Below are positions 62,567-64,000 of a stretch of DNA of 64,000 nucleotides, piece after piece. Source of the DNA: Leifsonia aquatica (GTDB taxonomy: Bacteria > Actinomycetota > Actinomycetes > Actinomycetales > Microbacteriaceae); contig NZ_JACHVP010000001.1 of the NCBI RefSeq assembly GCF_014190775.1, positions 930,001 through 994,000 of the forward strand, given 5' to 3'. Position 1 is the first letter of the stretch; each line of letters begins with the position of its first letter. The position numbers were made by a program, and so were the translations under genes. The notes under the pieces are model-generated. The model saw only the letters and a list, made by a program, of their open reading frames with translations, did not search any database and was not told the origin of the DNA.

Positions 62567-62614
62567 ATGTCCTGCGACCGTTTCAGGTGATCCGGCCGAG
62601 GCAACTCATCGATT

Positions 62615-63238
62615 CTAGTACATCCGCGGCGCCCATTTTTCCACCACGGCCGCGGCGACCTCCTGGGTGTGCTCCGTGGTGGGTCCCGGCTCGCCCACGA
62701 AGGCTGCGGCGCGGTAGTAGTCGAGCTCGCGGATGGACTCCAGGATGTCGGCGAGCGCGCGGTGTCCGCCGTTCTTCCCGGGCGCGTTGAAGTACACGCG
62801 GGGGAACCAGCGGCGGGAGAGCTCCTTGATCGAGGAGACGTCGACACTGCGGTAGTGGAGGTGGTTGTCGAGGCGCGGCATGTACTTCGCGAGGAACATG
62901 CGGTCGGTGCCGATGGTGTTGCCGGCCAGTGGCGCGGTGCGCGCGCCGGGGACGAACTTCAGCACGTACTCCAGCACCTCGTACTCGGCTTCGGCCAGGC
63001 TCTTCCCGTTCGGGATCTCTTCGATGAGCCCCGAGGTGGTGTGCATGTCGCGCACGAAGTCGTTCATGTTCTCGAGCGCGGAGGCGTCCGGCTTGATGAC
63101 GATGCTGAGCCCGGGGTCGAGGACGTTCAGCTCGAAGTCGGTGATGACGACGGCGATCTCGACCAGTTCGTCGACCTCGAGGTCGAGCCCGGTCATCTCG
63201 CAGTCGATCCAGACCAGTCGATCCGAGGAGTTAGACAT
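62615..63238 (-). CDS. orn: Oligoribonuclease
   Basis: 3'-5' exoribonuclease that degrades RNA dinucleotides, and pGpG in c-di-GMP turnover. 207 aa. DEDDh motifs: [12 protein letters not shown] (Exo I), [18 protein letters not shown] (Exo II), [17 protein letters not shown] and [12 protein letters not shown] (Exo III His and Asp). Cytoplasmic homodimer. The ATG at 63238 has a -10 box 7 nt upstream. A tRNA-His gene follows 49 nt downstream on the same strand, possibly in the same transcript. Confidence 0.97.
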   Translation of the reverse strand: MSNSSDRLVWIDCEMTGLDLEVDELVEIAVVITDFELNVLDPGLSIVIKPDASALENMNDFVRDMHTTSGLIEEIPNGKSLAEAEYEVLEYVLKFVPGARTAPLAGNTIGTDRMFLAKYMPRLDNHLHYRSVDVSSIKELSRRWFPRVYFNAPGKNGGHRALADILESIRELDYYRAAAFVGEPGPTTEHTQEVAAAVVEKWAPRMY

Positions 63239-63245
63239 GCCTTCG

Positions 63246-63251
63246 ATCTTA
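63246..63251 (-). promoter_or_regulatory. -10 box, leaderless start of orn
   Basis: TAAGAT on the minus strand, followed by 7 nt and the ATG at 63238; it overlaps the stop of the upstream gene. Confidence 0.5.
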
Positions 63252-64000
63252 GTGCGGCCCTCCGACGGCCCACGGCACCGGGCGCGGGACCGGGTGCTTG
63301 GGATCCATCCCGTCGCCGGCGGAGATGTGGCGGAGGCGGCGGCCGGCCCACGGGATGGCGTACACGCGCAACCAGGTGCGGAACGGGATCTCGTCCGGCG
63401 CAGGGTCGGGAGCCGCGGCCGGGGCCGATGTCGCCTCCTCGAGCGGTGCCGTCTCGGCGTAGGGGATGCCGAGGGTGTGCGCGGCGAGGCTGGCGAGCGC
63501 CCGGTGGCCGCGGGAGCTGAGGTGCACGCGGTCGGAGGCCCACATCCCGGCCTCCTGGAACTCGCGCACGCCCCACACGTCGAGGACGGTCGCCTGCTGG
63601 TCGCGGGCGATGCTCCAGATGTTGGCGTTGAAGACGGCGGCCCGCCCGCGGAACGGTTTGAGGAAGAACGCGAACTGCGGGTCGAAGAGGTTGGCGAGCA
63701 GGACGTTCGATCCTGCTGCGCGCAGTGCCCGCACCCCGGTCTCCAGCTCGGCCGCGAGCGCGTCGGGATCGGCCTTCGCGCTCATCAGGTCGTTGCCGCC
63801 GATCAGCACGGACACCAGATCGGGCCGCAGCCGGACGGCGTGCGGCACCTGGTCGGCGACGACGTCGGCGATGCGGCGTCCGCGCACGGCGAGATTGGCG
63901 AACTCGAGCGTGTGGCCGGCGAGCCGCGCGTCCCCGTCGAGGATGCCGGCCAGCCGGTCGGCCCAGCCCAGCCAGCTGCCCTGGCGTCCGGGGGCCGCGT
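63249..64000 (-). CDS. SGNH/GDSL hydrolase (N-terminus beyond the window)
   Basis: Partial gene; 250 codons are visible and the frame stays open to the window edge, so the first residues (with the GDSL/SGNH Ser block) are missing. Visible motifs: [19 protein letters not shown] (block II, Asn/Gly), [15 protein letters not shown] (block III GGND) and [15 protein letters not shown] (block V Asp-x-x-His). These catalyse ester hydrolysis on lipids or sugars. The tail of about 50 residues ([12 protein letters not shown]) is a Pro/Ala linker and a final basic segment ([14 protein letters not shown]). The stop is just before the orn start. Confidence 0.88.
   Translation of the reverse strand, partial: AAPGRQGSWLGWADRLAGILDGDARLAGHTLEFANLAVRGRRIADVVADQVPHAVRLRPDLVSVLIGGNDLMSAKADPDALAAELETGVRALRAAGSNVLLANLFDPQFAFFLKPFRGRAAVFNANIWSIARDQQATVLDVWGVREFQEAGMWASDRVHLSSRGHRALASLAAHTLGIPYAETAPLEEATSAPAAAPDPAPDEIPFRTWLRVYAIPWAGRRLRHISAGDGMDPKHPVPRPVPWAVGGPH

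Overview
The window is about 70% G+C chromosomal DNA from a high-GC Gram-positive actinobacterium. The evidence is the pyrH-frr-cdsA order, DivIVA-domain polar proteins, GlgE-type glycogen metabolism, a Ywk/Yko-type thiamine ECF transporter, gatCAB, oligoribonuclease next to tRNA-His, and many TANNNT -10 boxes sitting 6-7 nt upstream of start codons (leaderless genes). The flavour of the proteins suggests Microbacteriaceae, probably Leifsonia or a close relative; this is inference from gene content, not a database match. I see no insertion sequence, prophage, CRISPR array, rRNA or integrase: the region reads as ordinary core and soft-core chromosome.

Layout. 1-2.2 kb: end of pyrH, frr, cdsA and a small DivIVA-domain protein. 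2.3-5.2 kb: a secreted transglycosylase-like protein, a small zinc-finger protein, an alpha/beta hydrolase and a convergent AI-2E family exporter. 5.2-8 kb: a 922-residue coiled-coil protein with a DivIVA head. 8.1-11.9 kb: a three-TM surface protein, a thioredoxin-TPR protein and an NAD(P)-binding protein. 11.9-18.9 kb: glycogen genes glgB and glgE (minus) facing glgP (plus) from a 58-bp divergent promoter region. 18.9-25.4 kb: amine catabolism, with permease, copper amine oxidase and a membrane protein in one minus-strand operon, and a second permease plus an IclR-type regulator divergent from it. 25.4-28.5 kb: acetyltransferase, YbaK editing protein and glgX. 28.5-33.4 kb: cysteine desulfurase, mnmA and ligA. 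33.5-36.6 kb: two exported hydrolases (one Tat substrate). 36.7-40 kb: gatCAB. 40-44.5 kb: an Ala-rich membrane protein, a second YbaK, an MpaB-type protein, a permease and a thioesterase. 44.5-49.5 kb: acyl-CoA ligase, NAD(P)-binding protein, a YidC paralogue with a small partner, acetyltransferase and a DUF1697 protein. 49.5-53.5 kb: aldo-keto reductase, dinB and a membrane-anchored endonuclease/phosphatase. 53.6-57.9 kb: a GerW-like protein, then a TPP riboswitch controlling a thiamine-precursor ECF transporter and a P-loop kinase. 57.9-61.7 kb: zincin, MetE-like protein, second transglycosylase-like protein and MFS exporter. 61.8-64 kb: ArsR-type regulator, tRNA-His, orn and a truncated SGNH hydrolase.

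How it works together. The glg genes form a near-complete store-and-mobilise set (GlgE elongates, GlgB branches, GlgP phosphorolyses, GlgX debranches). The cysteine desulfurase and MnmA form a tRNA thiolation pair. The amine block couples uptake, oxidation and regulation. The riboswitch operon is a thiamine-responsive uptake unit. Regulation is written mostly in short core promoters: about twenty genes have a -10 box placed so that transcription begins at or within a base or two of the start codon, and several gene ends carry long perfect hairpins without a U-tract.
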